Below the pieces are notes generated by a model. It made no database searches. It had not been told where the DNA came from and saw only the letters and a program-made list of their open reading frames with translations. From Petrimonas sulfuriphila (lineage in GTDB: Bacteria; Bacteroidota; Bacteroidia; Bacteroidales; Dysgonomonadaceae), in NCBI GenBank assembly GCA_038561985.1, contig CP073276.1, positions 2,418,001-2,482,000 on the forward strand: a stretch of DNA of 64,000 bases, given 5' to 3'. Positions 35,355 through 45,653 of the stretch are shown piece by piece (positions within the stretch are counted from its first letter, which is position 1; each line of letters opens with the position of its first letter). Made by a program: the position numbers and the translations under genes.

Positions 35355-36437
35355 TTACTGAATAATTTGTTTTATAGCACCCAGATCGGGATAGAAAACC
35401 ACCTTAATGGGTTGTTTCATATTGTCGAACATTTTCTTGGCTAGTACATCCTTTGTCCCAAACTGAACGATATCCGTTTCCATATTTTTTAACGTTTTAT
35501 TCCTGAATTCCAGTGTGAGTTGCGCTTTTCCTGGAATATTATACACTATTCCTTCGGAGAGTTTTTTTGCGAGGCGTTCTTTCTCCTTGTCGGAAAGTAC
35601 GGTCTCTACTTTCTGTGTTTTGCTTCTCAGTGTCAGGTAAATGGGAATACCGGCAAGATTATCTGCATCCACAGGGCCCAGTTTTTCGGAAAACCGGCCG
35701 ATTATCCTTTTATCAATATCTTTTTCTGTGGGGATGACCACAATTTCTTTGGTGAAATATTCGGTTTGTGTACTTCCCGAAAACATTTCAGTTAATGCTT
35801 TTTCCTGATTGTTTATTTGCTCCATCACTACTTTATATGCTTCACCGTCAGGTGGCATATTATCGGCTTCGCCGATCAGGATATCGTTGCGGCTTCGCCG
35901 TAGCTCAAAGATCTGTTTTGAGATCAATTCTGCCTGCTTGGCTGTTGAGCCCGCCATCAGCGTTTCTTCCGACAAAAACCTTCTCGGGTTCAGCGGAGCG
36001 GGAGATGGCTCAGGAACGTCGAAAGAGGATGTTTTTTCTAATTCAGGGTCTGTATTTATGGTAGAAATCAGTCCGTCCTGCGTGAGATGAACGTAGGGCG
36101 CGATTGAGTTAGGCTTGAAGATTACCATAAACGAATTATCTTTGTCGGCGATTCCGCGGTTCATTATCATCACATCTTCCAGTGTAAATTCGGTTCCACT
36201 TTCGGTGATAGGGTCAATACTCAAGTATCGTTGTGCAAACTGATAAAACTCGCCGCGATTGTAAACCGTTTTTTTTACTTTTAGCGTTACCACCAGAGAC
36301 GTTTTTGGCAATGAATAGATTACACCGTAGTCGCTGGCTTTGATGGCATTCATTCTCACGGTTTGCTGAGCCTGCATGCTAACTGCAGTGAGTGAGACAA
36401 TTAAAGCGGACAATACAAGACGTTTTATTTTAATCAT
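35355..36437 (-). CDS. DUF4831-family secreted protein
   Basis: 360 residues with a Sec signal (LVLSALIVSLTAVSMQAQ). It matches the conserved Bacteroidota family DUF4831: YGVIYSLPKTSLVVTLKVKK, RYLSIDPITESGTEFTLEDV, RRSRNDILIGEADNMPPDGE and an ending DNMKQPIKVVFYPDLGAIKQ. The function of the family is unknown. Downstream on the same strand is the DUF3298 lipoprotein; upstream, 85 bases away, is the remnant of pheS. Confidence 0.8.
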   Translation of the reverse strand: MIKIKRLVLSALIVSLTAVSMQAQQTVRMNAIKASDYGVIYSLPKTSLVVTLKVKKTVYNRGEFYQFAQRYLSIDPITESGTEFTLEDVMIMNRGIADKDNSFMVIFKPNSIAPYVHLTQDGLISTINTDPELEKTSSFDVPEPSPAPLNPRRFLSEETLMAGSTAKQAELISKQIFELRRSRNDILIGEADNMPPDGEAYKVVMEQINNQEKALTEMFSGSTQTEYFTKEIVVIPTEKDIDKRIIGRFSEKLGPVDADNLAGIPIYLTLRSKTQKVETVLSDKEKERLAKKLSEGIVYNIPGKAQLTLEFRNKTLKNMETDIVQFGTKDVLAKKMFDNMKQPIKVVFYPDLGAIKQIIQ

Positions 36438-36521
36438 ATCATTTGTTGTTTTATGATATTCAATTGTTTAGTTGAATAGTTCCCCGATAGTACGAATAGT
36501 GGCCGTATTGAATTTTAAAGT

Positions 36522-36641
<120 letters not shown>

Positions 36642-37249
36642 TTATGTGGAAAGAGAAAATTAATCCTAATACAGTACATGATAATGGTTTAATCAGTTGT
36701 GTTGATCTAGCTCCTACGCTTTTAGGCCTTGTTGATATTCCGTTACCTCAGAATATTTACGGGAACAGCTTTCATGAGATTGTTTTTGATCATACTAAAA
36801 GGGGAAGAGATTACATCTTCGCTGAACGAAACTGGCACGACACAGATGAATACATACGCTGTATTCGCACAGAGAAATATAAACTTATTTATAACGCCTA
36901 CTTTGAAGTTCCGCATGGAACAGCATCTGATTTGAGTTCAAGCGCAAGTTGGTATGAATTGAGAAAGCAGCAAAATAATGGTCTCTTGACAAAAGATCAA
37001 ATGCAAGTATTTACTGCTCCCCGTCCGATGGTAGAACTGTATGATTTGCAGAATGATTCTCTTGAATTGAACAATGTTGCCGATGTACAAGAACATATAC
37101 AGGAGGGTAGGAAATTAGCCAAGTTGCTCGTCCAATGGCAAAAGGAAACTCTTGATCATCCATCCTGGAAAAGAAAACGGGCCGATAAAAATGATCGTAT
37201 AACCGGATTTTTATTGTTTGATCAAATTCCTGAACTGAGAGAAGAATAA
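36642..37249 (+). pseudogene. C-terminal part of a sulfatase, head missing
   Basis: From the first ATG (36644) 201 residues read as the C-terminal portion of a type I sulfatase: ISCVDLAPTLLGLVDIPLPQ, FAERNWHDTDEYIRCIRTEK, YKLIYN, and MVELYDLQNDSLELNNVAD. The catalytic N-terminal half with the formylglycine motif (C/S-x-P-x-R) is absent because the sequence jumps into pheS at 36641. The style resembles bacterial heparan-N-sulfatase-like proteins. It is not expected to be active. Confidence 0.8.
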
Positions 37250-37376
37250 TGCAATTAAATGATGTTTGTTAAGGTGAAATCTGCTAGGTTGTTTGATTGA
37301 AGTGAGTTGATTTTTGATAGCCTGTGGGCTTTTATCGTAACACAGGTGAAAGTATATAAACAGATTATAATCCATA

Positions 37377-39278
37377 ATGATGATGAACAAATTCACCCTG
37401 TTTTTTCTTGTGTTTGGTGTCTCAATTTTATCTGTTCATGCGAAACAGATAAAACTCCTTGCGATAGGAAACAGCTTCTCAGACGATGCAATTGAATATT
37501 ATCTCTCCGGATTAGCTGAAGCAAATGGAGATACCATTATACTCGGAAACATGTACATTGGCGGGTGCTCTTTAGAAAAGCATTACAACAATTCTGTAAA
37601 TAATTCCCCCGACTACTCATATCGAAAAATTGTTAACGGGGTTAAGACTACGACACCCGGTTACACGCTGATCGATGCTTTTGGAGATGAAGAGTGGGAC
37701 TACATCTCCTTTCAACAAGTAAGTTCCCTTTCCGGACAATATGAGTCCTATTTCCCATACCTTGAAGAACTGATTAGTTTTGCAGAAAAATACTCCTCCA
37801 ATCCGGATATGGAGCCCATTTTACACGCTACCTGGGCATATGCACAAACTTCTACACATGCGGGTTTTCAGAATTACAGTAACAATCAGGGTTCGATGTA
37901 CAATGCCATTATTGATGCCTCTGGCCGTGCAGCACAAAAAACGGGAATCAAGATTATTATCCCGGCCGGTACGGCTATACAAAACGGTAGAACAAGTAGT
38001 CTGGGAGACACTTTTTGCAGAGATGGCTATCATCTGGAACTGAACTACGGAAGGTATACGGCTTCTTGTGCATGGTACGAGAAACTATTTAAAAAAACGG
38101 TTGTAGGAAACAGTTATGTGCCCTGTACGGTTACTCCCTTTCAGGCAAAGATAGCTCAGCTTTCCGCCCATTATGCTGTAGCCAATCCCGATAAAGTAAC
38201 GCCTGTTGAGGTGAGTGAATATTCCTGGCGTACTATTGCTCCCTATTTCTATCCACCCAAAGAGTACGAGTATAGTTTCCACGGATATCGCTCTCCCCTG
38301 CAGTTTTACGACGGTACTCTTGTAAAGGACAGAACAGATTGGAGAAAGAGGCGTGAAGAGATCCGTTCCCGCTGGATGGAGATGTTGGGAGAATGGCCAC
38401 CTATATTGGATCAACAGGAATTTAAAATTATCGACAAAGAGAAAAGAGAAGATTTTACACAATACAGAGTCCGGTTTTATTGGACACCCAATGAACAAAC
38501 GGAAGGATATTTACTGATTCCTGATAAGAAAGGTCAAAAGCCTGCCGTGATATCTGTTTTCTATGAACCGGAAACAGCAGTGGGAATAGGAGGAAAACCT
38601 TATAGGGATTTTGCGTATCAATTGGTAAAAAAAGGATTTGTTACTCTCTCCCTAGGTACTTCTGAAACAACGAAAAACAAAACATATTCCATCTATTATC
38701 CAAATAGAGAGTCTGCAATCATACAACCTTTATCAGCATTGGCCTACGCTGCAGCAAATGCGCTGGAAGCACTAACAAAAGTAGAGGATGTAGATGCGGA
38801 ACGGATAGGAATTGTCGGGCACTCATACGGAGGGAAGTGGGCTATGTTTGCCTCCTGTCTGTACGATAAGTTTGCTTGTGCAGCGTGGGTTGATCCCGGC
38901 ATCGTTTTGGATGAGACCAAGGGTTCCGGGGTAAATTACTGGGAACCGTGGTACTTGGGTTATTATCAACCGCCTTGGAAACAAACATGGAGCAAGACAG
39001 GTGAAAATGGCCGGGGGGTGTATCCAAAGCTTAAAAAAGAAGAATACGACCTTCATGAACTACATGCCCTTATGGCTCCACGTCCTTTTCTTGTGTCTGG
39101 AGGATCGTCCGACCAGGTTGAACGTTGGATTCCTCTGAATCATACCGTTGCTGTTAATAAATTGTTGGGCTATACACACCGGGTTGCTATGACCAACCGC
39201 CCTGAACATAGCCCAAATGCGGAATCAAATAAAGTGTTGTATGCTTTTTTTGAATGGTTTCTCACACCAAACGAATAA
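37377..39278 (+). CDS. Secreted two-domain esterase: SGNH (DUF4886) plus alpha/beta hydrolase
   Basis: 633 residues from the first of three adjacent ATGs; Sec signal (LFFLVFGVSILSVHA). Residues 22-265 form a DUF4886/SGNH domain: LLAIGNSFSDDAIEYYLSGL (block I Ser), NMYIGGCSLEKHY and the His-containing DTFCRDGYHLELNYGRY. From about residue 290 a second domain starts, with nucleophile elbow GIVGHSYGGKWAMFASCLY, DPG after it and the His in RPEHSPNAES near the end; this resembles CE15-like or acetyl-esterase-like alpha/beta hydrolases (G-x-S-x-G-K). It probably removes ester groups from plant-cell-wall glycans. It is the first complete gene to the right of the pheS/sulfatase junction. Confidence 0.75.
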   Translation: MMMNKFTLFFLVFGVSILSVHAKQIKLLAIGNSFSDDAIEYYLSGLAEANGDTIILGNMYIGGCSLEKHYNNSVNNSPDYSYRKIVNGVKTTTPGYTLIDAFGDEEWDYISFQQVSSLSGQYESYFPYLEELISFAEKYSSNPDMEPILHATWAYAQTSTHAGFQNYSNNQGSMYNAIIDASGRAAQKTGIKIIIPAGTAIQNGRTSSLGDTFCRDGYHLELNYGRYTASCAWYEKLFKKTVVGNSYVPCTVTPFQAKIAQLSAHYAVANPDKVTPVEVSEYSWRTIAPYFYPPKEYEYSFHGYRSPLQFYDGTLVKDRTDWRKRREEIRSRWMEMLGEWPPILDQQEFKIIDKEKREDFTQYRVRFYWTPNEQTEGYLLIPDKKGQKPAVISVFYEPETAVGIGGKPYRDFAYQLVKKGFVTLSLGTSETTKNKTYSIYYPNRESAIIQPLSALAYAAANALEALTKVEDVDAERIGIVGHSYGGKWAMFASCLYDKFACAAWVDPGIVLDETKGSGVNYWEPWYLGYYQPPWKQTWSKTGENGRGVYPKLKKEEYDLHELHALMAPRPFLVSGGSSDQVERWIPLNHTVAVNKLLGYTHRVAMTNRPEHSPNAESNKVLYAFFEWFLTPNE

Positions 39279-39637
39279 TCATTTATTACTTTTTCAGCTA
39301 TTTTTCCGTTTTTTAAGGAATAGTCTGCGGATTAATCTGATCTATCTTTTTCATTCCTTTCTTCCTTTGTAATTTCTGACATTGACTATTTGGGTGCAAT
39401 TAAAAAGGGGATAAATGCTTAATATCGGCTTCTCCTCTTTTTCTGCTTTATTGTCCATAAGGGGAGCAATGTTTTTTAACTTTCAAATTTTGTTTAGAAA
39501 TGACAGAACATCTTGCTTCCCAGGTTGATGCAATGAAATTAAAAGAAAGGAAAATATAAAGAATAGATAATAAAGGAAATAAATATAGTAGGCTATAGCT
39601 ATAAATATACTATAGTAATAGAACGTTTAATGACCTG
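39279..39637. other. AT-rich stretch without a gene
   Basis: I see no coding frame, RNA gene or strong hairpin here. It ends at the oxidoreductase scrap 39638-39913. Confidence 0.6.
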
Positions 39638-39913
39638 ATGAGACAGTATGAGCACCCCTTCATAAAAGAGATAGGAGAGAAAGCTAAAAAAGTGGGCGGA
39701 CACGGAGGAATGGACTACATGATGGATTATCGTTTGATTTATTGCTTAAGAAATGGCTTGCCTCTTGATATGGACGTATATGATGCCGCAGAATGGTCAT
39801 GTCTCGTAGAACTTACAAAAACATCCACTACCAATGGAGGGCAGCCGGTGAAAATTCCCGATTTCACCAGGGGAGATTGGAATGAGTTACAAGGATTGGA
39901 ATTCTTTCAGTAA
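39638..39913 (+). pseudogene. C-terminal fragment of a GH109-type Gfo/Idh/MocA protein
   Basis: 91 residues reading [60 protein letters not shown] and [11 protein letters not shown]. This is the characteristic end of NAD-dependent glycosidase/oxidoreductases of the GH109 group (GGHGGMDxxMxxRLIxCLxNGxPLDxDVYDAAxWS). The Rossmann domain and signal are missing. Confidence 0.7.
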
Positions 39914-39939
39914 AAATAGTGTAAATCGGAAAAAAAGTG

Positions 39940-40145
39940 GACTTTCTGTTGGTGTTGTGGGAATTCAACAAAAACGAAACAACAGACATTACTACATGGT
40001 TACCAAAAAATATCAGGTTGGAATTTACACCTCTTTTGGGTGATGGCAAAAAAGTAGACAAACGGTAAAAGACAACGGCGGACTTTCTGTTAAATTACCC
40101 AAAGAAAATAGCTTTGTCTTATATAAGTATAACATAATTAATTGA
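39940..40145 (+). pseudogene. Decayed C-terminal beta-domain of an alpha-galactosidase-like enzyme
   Basis: Two frames combine to read VDFLLVLWEFNKNETTDITT, WLPKNIRLEFTPLLGDGKKV and then KDNGGLSVKLPKENSFVLYK, YNIIN, stop. Only one G is missing (GG for GGG at AAACGGTAAAAG near 40068). It parallels 16539-16880 (FLILREN..., TWLKPGTDIKLEKILGEG, ENSYSLYKYKIV). It starts 27 bases after the GH109 fragment, so two unrelated gene ends lie back to back. Confidence 0.5.
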
Positions 40146-40566
40146 TTATTATATAATCAATCGATGTGGTTGTAGACTTTTTTTGAATAAATATCAGTTT
40201 GTAAATAAAAACGTTTTTTGAAGATTTCTTTTCGCAAAAACAGGAGATTTTATCTTTTAAAATATATTCCTTTATATTTAATAATGTATTGAATTTAAAT
40301 CTGTCAAGCTATATGCATCAGAAACAGGCCCTTTTGTTTCACAGTTAGTTAATGATTCATATGCACATGATAAGGGTCTGCCGTTTCATGATTTTTGTGG
40401 GATAGAAACTCGAGGCACCACCATTGATTTTTTTGCCACAATAACACGGGTTTTCAGGATATACATATCAAACATATGTAAATGAAAATGTTGTAAAATT
40501 CTTAAATTTAAAAGCCTATCGCAGGCAGGCTGATGGAGCTTGCGAAAGTAGAAAAAATGAAATAAT
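40146..40566. other. Leader region of the SusC/SusD operon, no gene seen
   Basis: AT-rich DNA with a short palindrome ATTGATTAT/ATAATCAAT near 40141-40162. No perfect TTTG/TAnnTTTG promoter pair was found and no regulator gene is present. The SusC start at 40567 follows GAAATAAT. Confidence 0.5.
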
Positions 40567-43500
40567 ATGGAATCTTTCAAATGTAAAAGTTTATTCTTCG
40601 CTTTTATGTGGATATTATCTTTTGGATTGTACTCACAAGTAAGCGTAAAAGGTAATGTTGTGGATGAATCGAATGAGCCTGTTATAGGCGCATCTATTCA
40701 GGTTAAAGGAACAGGAGAGGGCACGGTAACGGACTATGACGGAAATTTTTCGCTGACTGTACCTTCAAACGAAAGTACGTTGATTATCTCTTATGTAGGG
40801 ATGAAAACTCAGGAAGTTTCACCCGCTCCAAACTTACGGGTAATTCTTCAAACAGATACAGAATTGTTGGATGAATTGGTGGTTGTGGGATACGGTACAA
40901 TGCGAAAAAAAGACTTAACAGGTGCAGTTTCCAGAGTTACAGTTGATGATAAAAGTCTTCAGGCAAACGTGAATCTCTCACAGGTTTTGTCAGGAGTAGC
41001 AGGTATTAATATTCAACAAAGGGGAGGTGCTACAGGTGAATCTTCTATATCAATACGTGGTCAGAACACCTTGTCAACCTCTTCTTCTCCATTGATTGTG
41101 GTCGATGGTATTATTTACGATGGTTCCATATCCAATTTTAATATAAACGACATTGAAACCATTGATGTCTTGAAAGATGCCAGTGCCGCAGCTGTTTATG
41201 GATCCAGGTCGAAAAACGGAGTCATCCTGATTACTACAAAGAAAGGAAAAAATGAAAAACCGCAGGTTTCAGTAGATGCTTATTATGGTTTTCAAGATAT
41301 GACTAATACCCCTATGCGGGTAATGAACGGAGAGGAATTTGCTATTCGAATGGTGGATTGGCAATGGCAAAGCGATGTTTACAAATGGTATGCTACAAAG
41401 CCCACTTCTGCTGCAGGCCGTCCCGCGCGCCCGGATATTACCAATCGTCAATTGGTTGCGACCTATTTGAAAACCCCGGAAGAGCAAAACAATTATTTAA
41501 ATGGAGAACCTATTGACTGGGTTAAAGAAGTGACTCAAATTGCTCCGATGCAGAATTTCAATATCGGTTTAAACGGAGGATCAGAAAATTCAAAATATTA
41601 TTTATCGGCATCCTATTCGGATATTGAAGGTATACAATTAAACGACAATTTTAAAAGATTTACATTGCGGAGCAATTTAGAAAGTAAAGTTAATAATTGG
41701 CTTACAATCAGTACAAACCTTACCTATACATTAACCGATCAATCCGGAGAGCAGGCCAATATACATTATGCTAGGGTAGCAACTCCCTGGGCAGATAATC
41801 ATATTGGAAAAGATGACTACGATATATACCTGACCAATGAGTTGTTTCAGCCTTATCCATTGGTTTTTACTTACGCGGATAATTCGAATCTGAATCATAC
41901 ATTTTTCGGAATAGGCCGTGCAGTTGTTGATTTTCCGTTCTTAAAAGGATTGAAATTTGAATTTGATATTTCAGACAGGTATAATACTGCTGGAAACTAT
42001 ACCTATTGGAATTCCAGAACACCCGGAGGAATGGCATACGGGGGACGTGCTACGAAAGTTCATACAGAATCCAATAAATGGTTAATGAATAATATTCTTA
42101 GCTATACAGAGACTTTTGGCAACCACTCCATATACGGTACGTTATTGTACAGTCTTGATAAGCTTTCAGGGAATGCTTCTACCTTGCGTGCAGACGGTTT
42201 TGATAACGAAACCCTGGGATACAATAACATGGGCCTGGGTCTTACACCGTATGTAGCTAGCTCTGCCTATGAAGAGTCTAATATTGCCTATATGGCCAGG
42301 ATTAATTATACTTATTTACAACGCTATCTATTTACAGGAACAGTTCGTCGGGATGGTTTTTCCGGATTTGGAAAAGATCACAAGTGGGCTACGTTTCCGT
42401 CGCTTTCATTTGGCTGGGTGCTTACAGAAGAGCCTTTTATGAATAATCCTGCATTCTACCTGAAAACGAGGTTTTCATACGGTGTCAACGGTAATCAGGG
42501 TAGTGGCCGGTACGCCAGTCTAGCTACAATGAGCAATCTGGGATATGTATACGGTGGGGACTATGCTGTTGGTTTATATCCAAATAAACTTGGGAATTCG
42601 GAGTTGGCTTGGGAAAGGACGACTTCCAATAACGTTGGAGTAGATTTTAGTTTCCTAAACGACCGTCTTTCAGGATCGATAGATGCCTATTTATCCAATA
42701 CAGACGATGTGTTGGTGAGAAGGCAGTTGCCGGCTACATCGGGTTATGCCAATGTATGGGATAATGTTGCAGAACTTCAAACAAAAGGTATCGATTTGGA
42801 AATAAGGTCATTAAATGTTAACCGTAAGGACTTCACTTGGAACACTAAATTCACTTTTGGGCTTGATAGGGATAAAATAACCAAACTTTACGGGGGAGAG
42901 AGTGATGCGGATGTAGCTAACGGATGGTTTGTAGGTAAGCCCATTCAGGCAATTTACGATTACCAAATTGAAAAAGTATGGACGGAAGAAGAGTTTTTTG
43001 CTGGTGAAGTATATCCTGGATGGTATCCAGGACAGTTTAAGTTAGCTGATTTAGATGGTAGTAATTCGATTGATGCCGTGAATGATCGAAGCATCATCGG
43101 TTATAAATCTCCGTCGTATCGTTTCGGTATTGAAAATGTACTGCGGTATAAAGATTTCACTTTTTCCTTCTTTATCAACTCTATACAAGGGGGCAAAAAT
43201 AGATTCATGGCCAATAACAGTGATAATGTCAACCCGTTGATCTATTACCCTGAAAGACAAAATGTCTCAGCAGTTAATCCGTATTGGAGTCCTGAAGCTC
43301 CTACTACAAATACAACGGGTATCTACAATAATCCGCCGATTTGGAGTGGAATTTATCAGAACAGGAGTTTTATACGACTTCAGGATGTTTCTCTTGCATA
43401 CAGCTTTCCAAAGCAATTATTAGATAGAATAAACATTAATTCCTGTCAAATTTATTTGTCTAGCAAAAATCCTTATGTATGGACAAAATGGCAAGGCTGG

Positions 43501-43611
43501 GATCCTGAGATCGGGACTACGGGAAGTGATAGCAAAACTGGTTACAGCTCTACGTCTACTTTCCCAACGCTGACCCGGAATGTTATTTTGGGTTTAAGAT
43601 TTAGCTTTTAA
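40567..43611 (+). CDS. SusC/RagA-type TonB-dependent outer-membrane transporter
   Basis: 1014 residues. A signal peptide is followed by a carboxypeptidase-D-like regulatory domain (VKGNVVDESNEPVIGASIQV, TVTDYDGNFSLTV), a TonB-box-like stretch (LDELVVVGYGTMRKKDLTGA), the plug domain (ISIRGQNTLS, PLIVVDGIIYDG, IETIDVLKDASAAAVYGSRS, NGVILITTKKGK) and a 22-strand barrel ending in a terminal Phe (VILGLRFSF). There is no N-terminal STN domain, so it is not wired to an anti-sigma factor. It imports oligosaccharides with its SusD partner, whose gene begins 20 bases downstream. No glycosidase or regulator gene is directly attached. Confidence 0.95.
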   Translation: MESFKCKSLFFAFMWILSFGLYSQVSVKGNVVDESNEPVIGASIQVKGTGEGTVTDYDGNFSLTVPSNESTLIISYVGMKTQEVSPAPNLRVILQTDTELLDELVVVGYGTMRKKDLTGAVSRVTVDDKSLQANVNLSQVLSGVAGINIQQRGGATGESSISIRGQNTLSTSSSPLIVVDGIIYDGSISNFNINDIETIDVLKDASAAAVYGSRSKNGVILITTKKGKNEKPQVSVDAYYGFQDMTNTPMRVMNGEEFAIRMVDWQWQSDVYKWYATKPTSAAGRPARPDITNRQLVATYLKTPEEQNNYLNGEPIDWVKEVTQIAPMQNFNIGLNGGSENSKYYLSASYSDIEGIQLNDNFKRFTLRSNLESKVNNWLTISTNLTYTLTDQSGEQANIHYARVATPWADNHIGKDDYDIYLTNELFQPYPLVFTYADNSNLNHTFFGIGRAVVDFPFLKGLKFEFDISDRYNTAGNYTYWNSRTPGGMAYGGRATKVHTESNKWLMNNILSYTETFGNHSIYGTLLYSLDKLSGNASTLRADGFDNETLGYNNMGLGLTPYVASSAYEESNIAYMARINYTYLQRYLFTGTVRRDGFSGFGKDHKWATFPSLSFGWVLTEEPFMNNPAFYLKTRFSYGVNGNQGSGRYASLATMSNLGYVYGGDYAVGLYPNKLGNSELAWERTTSNNVGVDFSFLNDRLSGSIDAYLSNTDDVLVRRQLPATSGYANVWDNVAELQTKGIDLEIRSLNVNRKDFTWNTKFTFGLDRDKITKLYGGESDADVANGWFVGKPIQAIYDYQIEKVWTEEEFFAGEVYPGWYPGQFKLADLDGSNSIDAVNDRSIIGYKSPSYRFGIENVLRYKDFTFSFFINSIQGGKNRFMANNSDNVNPLIYYPERQNVSAVNPYWSPEAPTTNTTGIYNNPPIWSGIYQNRSFIRLQDVSLAYSFPKQLLDRININSCQIYLSSKNPYVWTKWQGWDPEIGTTGSDSKTGYSSTSTFPTLTRNVILGLRFSF

Positions 43612-43631
43612 TCATTAAAATTTTGACAATT

Positions 43632-45347
43632 ATGAGAACTTCGATTATAAAAAAACTAGTAATTGGATTTGTATTTTTTTCGGCAGTTTTATCTTCATGC
43701 AGTGAGGCATTCTTGGACGAAAAACCTCTCGATTTTTTATCGCCGGAAAATGCATATACTACCGAAACGGGTATAGAGCAGGGGATTACTGCTATTCAAA
43801 ATAGAATCAGATTTGTATATTACACCTATGGCTCTTTTGGTACAATGAATTGGGCAACACATGGATCAGATGTTGGATTCAATGGTGAAACACCAGACCG
43901 TGGAAGCCGGTATCTGAATTCGTACCGGGATTTAACCCCCACATTTACACCGGTAGTCGATCATTGGGTGAGGGGATTTGAAATTATTCAATGGGCCAAC
44001 GTATTGATTGACGGTATAAAAAAGGCTGATGCGACAATATTCACCCAGGGAGAAGCCGGGAAAAATGCTTATCTTGCCGAAGCTCGTTTTTTCCGTGCAT
44101 TTATATATCGCCACTTAGTTTCAACTTATGGAGACATTCCATTACTGGATGAACCGACAACAAAGGCAAAAACAGATTATGTAAGAGCCCCTGTCGCTGA
44201 AATTCACAAATTTATGGAAGAAGATTTCAAATTTGCTGCTGCAAATCTTCCTAAACCGGGAGAAGAGAGTGCACCCGGAAGAGTTACCCAAGGTCCTGCA
44301 TGGCACTATTTAGCTGAAACCTATCTAGAGATGGGAAATGCACAAGAAGCTGTTACGGCAGCAAGCCATGCAGTGAATGATTATGATTATGCCTTAATGA
44401 CTGAGCGATTCGGAAACAGGTTGGGTACAGATATTCTGGGTTCAGGTGATGCGTATTTTGATCTGTTTGGATATACTAACCATAACCTGCCTAACAATAC
44501 TGAAGCTATGTGGGTGATTCAAGTAGAGAGAGGAACGTCGGACGAAACTACAATCAATTCTGCATATATTTATGGGCCACGTTATTTTGATATAGCACTA
44601 ACCCCTGACGGAAAAAAAGCAACACTTGGAACTTTTTATGGCGGGAAGTATACCGGAATCTCCGATACACTTAGCCGTCCTTGCGCCAACGGACGAGGAA
44701 CCAATCTGGTTCATTATTACATATGGAAGGACAATTGGGATAATGATATCCGAAACGCTGAACACAATCTCAGGAGGAATTATTATTACGACAATCCCGA
44801 ATCGGCCTATGATGGACATAAGATTGATTTCAAACTCTATGAAGGAACACCGTATCCCCGAACCAATCCGTTAGATGATACAATACGACTGATGTTCCCT
44901 ACATTTATGAAATTTCATGATCCCTGTAATTATACGGTGCAGTTACCCAGAGCAGGTTCCGGTAATACTCATAAAGACTGGTATGCGTTACGTTTTGCGG
45001 AAACATTACTGTTGCGGGCCGAAGCCTATTTGGGAATTAATCGTCCGGATTTAGCTGCTGCAGACGTGAATGTAGTAAGAGCAAGGGCTAATGCCAAGCC
45101 CGTATCAGCAAGTACTATTGATATAGACTACATTTTGGATGAACGTGCCAGAGAACTTTATGGTGAAGAATGGCGCCTTATTGCTTTGCGTCGTACCGGT
45201 AAGCTCATTGAGAGGGTACGGAAATACAACGATAATCCATTATGCCCGGGTGCACATATCGAGGAGCATAATTTCCGTTGGCCAATTCCTCAAACACAGA
45301 TTGATTTGAATATTGATGCGGAATTTCCGCAAAATCCGGGATATTAA
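43632..45347 (+). CDS. SusD/RagB-family surface lipoprotein
   Basis: 571 residues from the ATG at 43632 (MRTSIIKKLVIG). A lipoprotein signal ends in LSSC, followed by the SusD start FLDEKPLDFLSPENAY. TPR-like helices (AEARFFRAFIYRHLVSTYGD, PGRVTQGPAWHYLAETYLEM) and the C-terminal block (LRFAETLLLRAEAYLGINRP, DYILDERARELYGEEWRLIA, LRR) are typical. It forms the lid over the SusC barrel and binds the glycan at the cell surface. A strong terminator follows. Confidence 0.95.
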   Translation: MRTSIIKKLVIGFVFFSAVLSSCSEAFLDEKPLDFLSPENAYTTETGIEQGITAIQNRIRFVYYTYGSFGTMNWATHGSDVGFNGETPDRGSRYLNSYRDLTPTFTPVVDHWVRGFEIIQWANVLIDGIKKADATIFTQGEAGKNAYLAEARFFRAFIYRHLVSTYGDIPLLDEPTTKAKTDYVRAPVAEIHKFMEEDFKFAAANLPKPGEESAPGRVTQGPAWHYLAETYLEMGNAQEAVTAASHAVNDYDYALMTERFGNRLGTDILGSGDAYFDLFGYTNHNLPNNTEAMWVIQVERGTSDETTINSAYIYGPRYFDIALTPDGKKATLGTFYGGKYTGISDTLSRPCANGRGTNLVHYYIWKDNWDNDIRNAEHNLRRNYYYDNPESAYDGHKIDFKLYEGTPYPRTNPLDDTIRLMFPTFMKFHDPCNYTVQLPRAGSGNTHKDWYALRFAETLLLRAEAYLGINRPDLAAADVNVVRARANAKPVSASTIDIDYILDERARELYGEEWRLIALRRTGKLIERVRKYNDNPLCPGAHIEEHNFRWPIPQTQIDLNIDAEFPQNPGY

Positions 45348-45381
45348 GACTTAGTTTTCGTCGTCAGAGTATTTTGGAGAT

Positions 45382-45420
45382 AAAAAAAACGATCAGGGGT
45401 AATCCCCTGATCGTTTTTTT
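45382..45420 (+). terminator. Terminator of the susCD operon
   Basis: AAAAACGATCAGGGG and CCCCTGATCGTTTTT form a perfect stem around TAAT, with an A-tract before and a T-tract after. Confidence 0.9.
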
Positions 45421-45545
45421 ATGGGGTCACTTGCCCATTATTTCTCTAACTTGTCTCATTCAATTTAGGACGGTCTTAAATATCAGACTATCAGCACACA
45501 TTTAATTTGTTTTGCTAAATTTACCGCGTTAAGGGTGTTTCTAGT

Positions 45546-45653
45546 ATGAAAATAAGAGTCGTGACAACAGCTTCAAATGCGAGGGACGTTCAGGTTGTGC
45601 GATACCATAATAACAGAAGAGTACTGAGAGGTTCAGTCCATTTGTTTTTTTGA
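45546..45653 (+). pseudogene. N-terminal remnant of an IS1634-type transposase
   Basis: The frame reads MKIRVVTTASNARDVQVVRY, HNNRRVLRGSVHLFF, stop. It resembles the start of IS1634-like transposases (MKIRVVTTASKAxAVQVVRYxNNKRxV). It breaks off after 35 codons. The rest of 45422-46006 shows only short broken frames, with no other recognisable gene. The complementary C-terminal piece of this transposase type is at 13430-13778. Confidence 0.5.
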
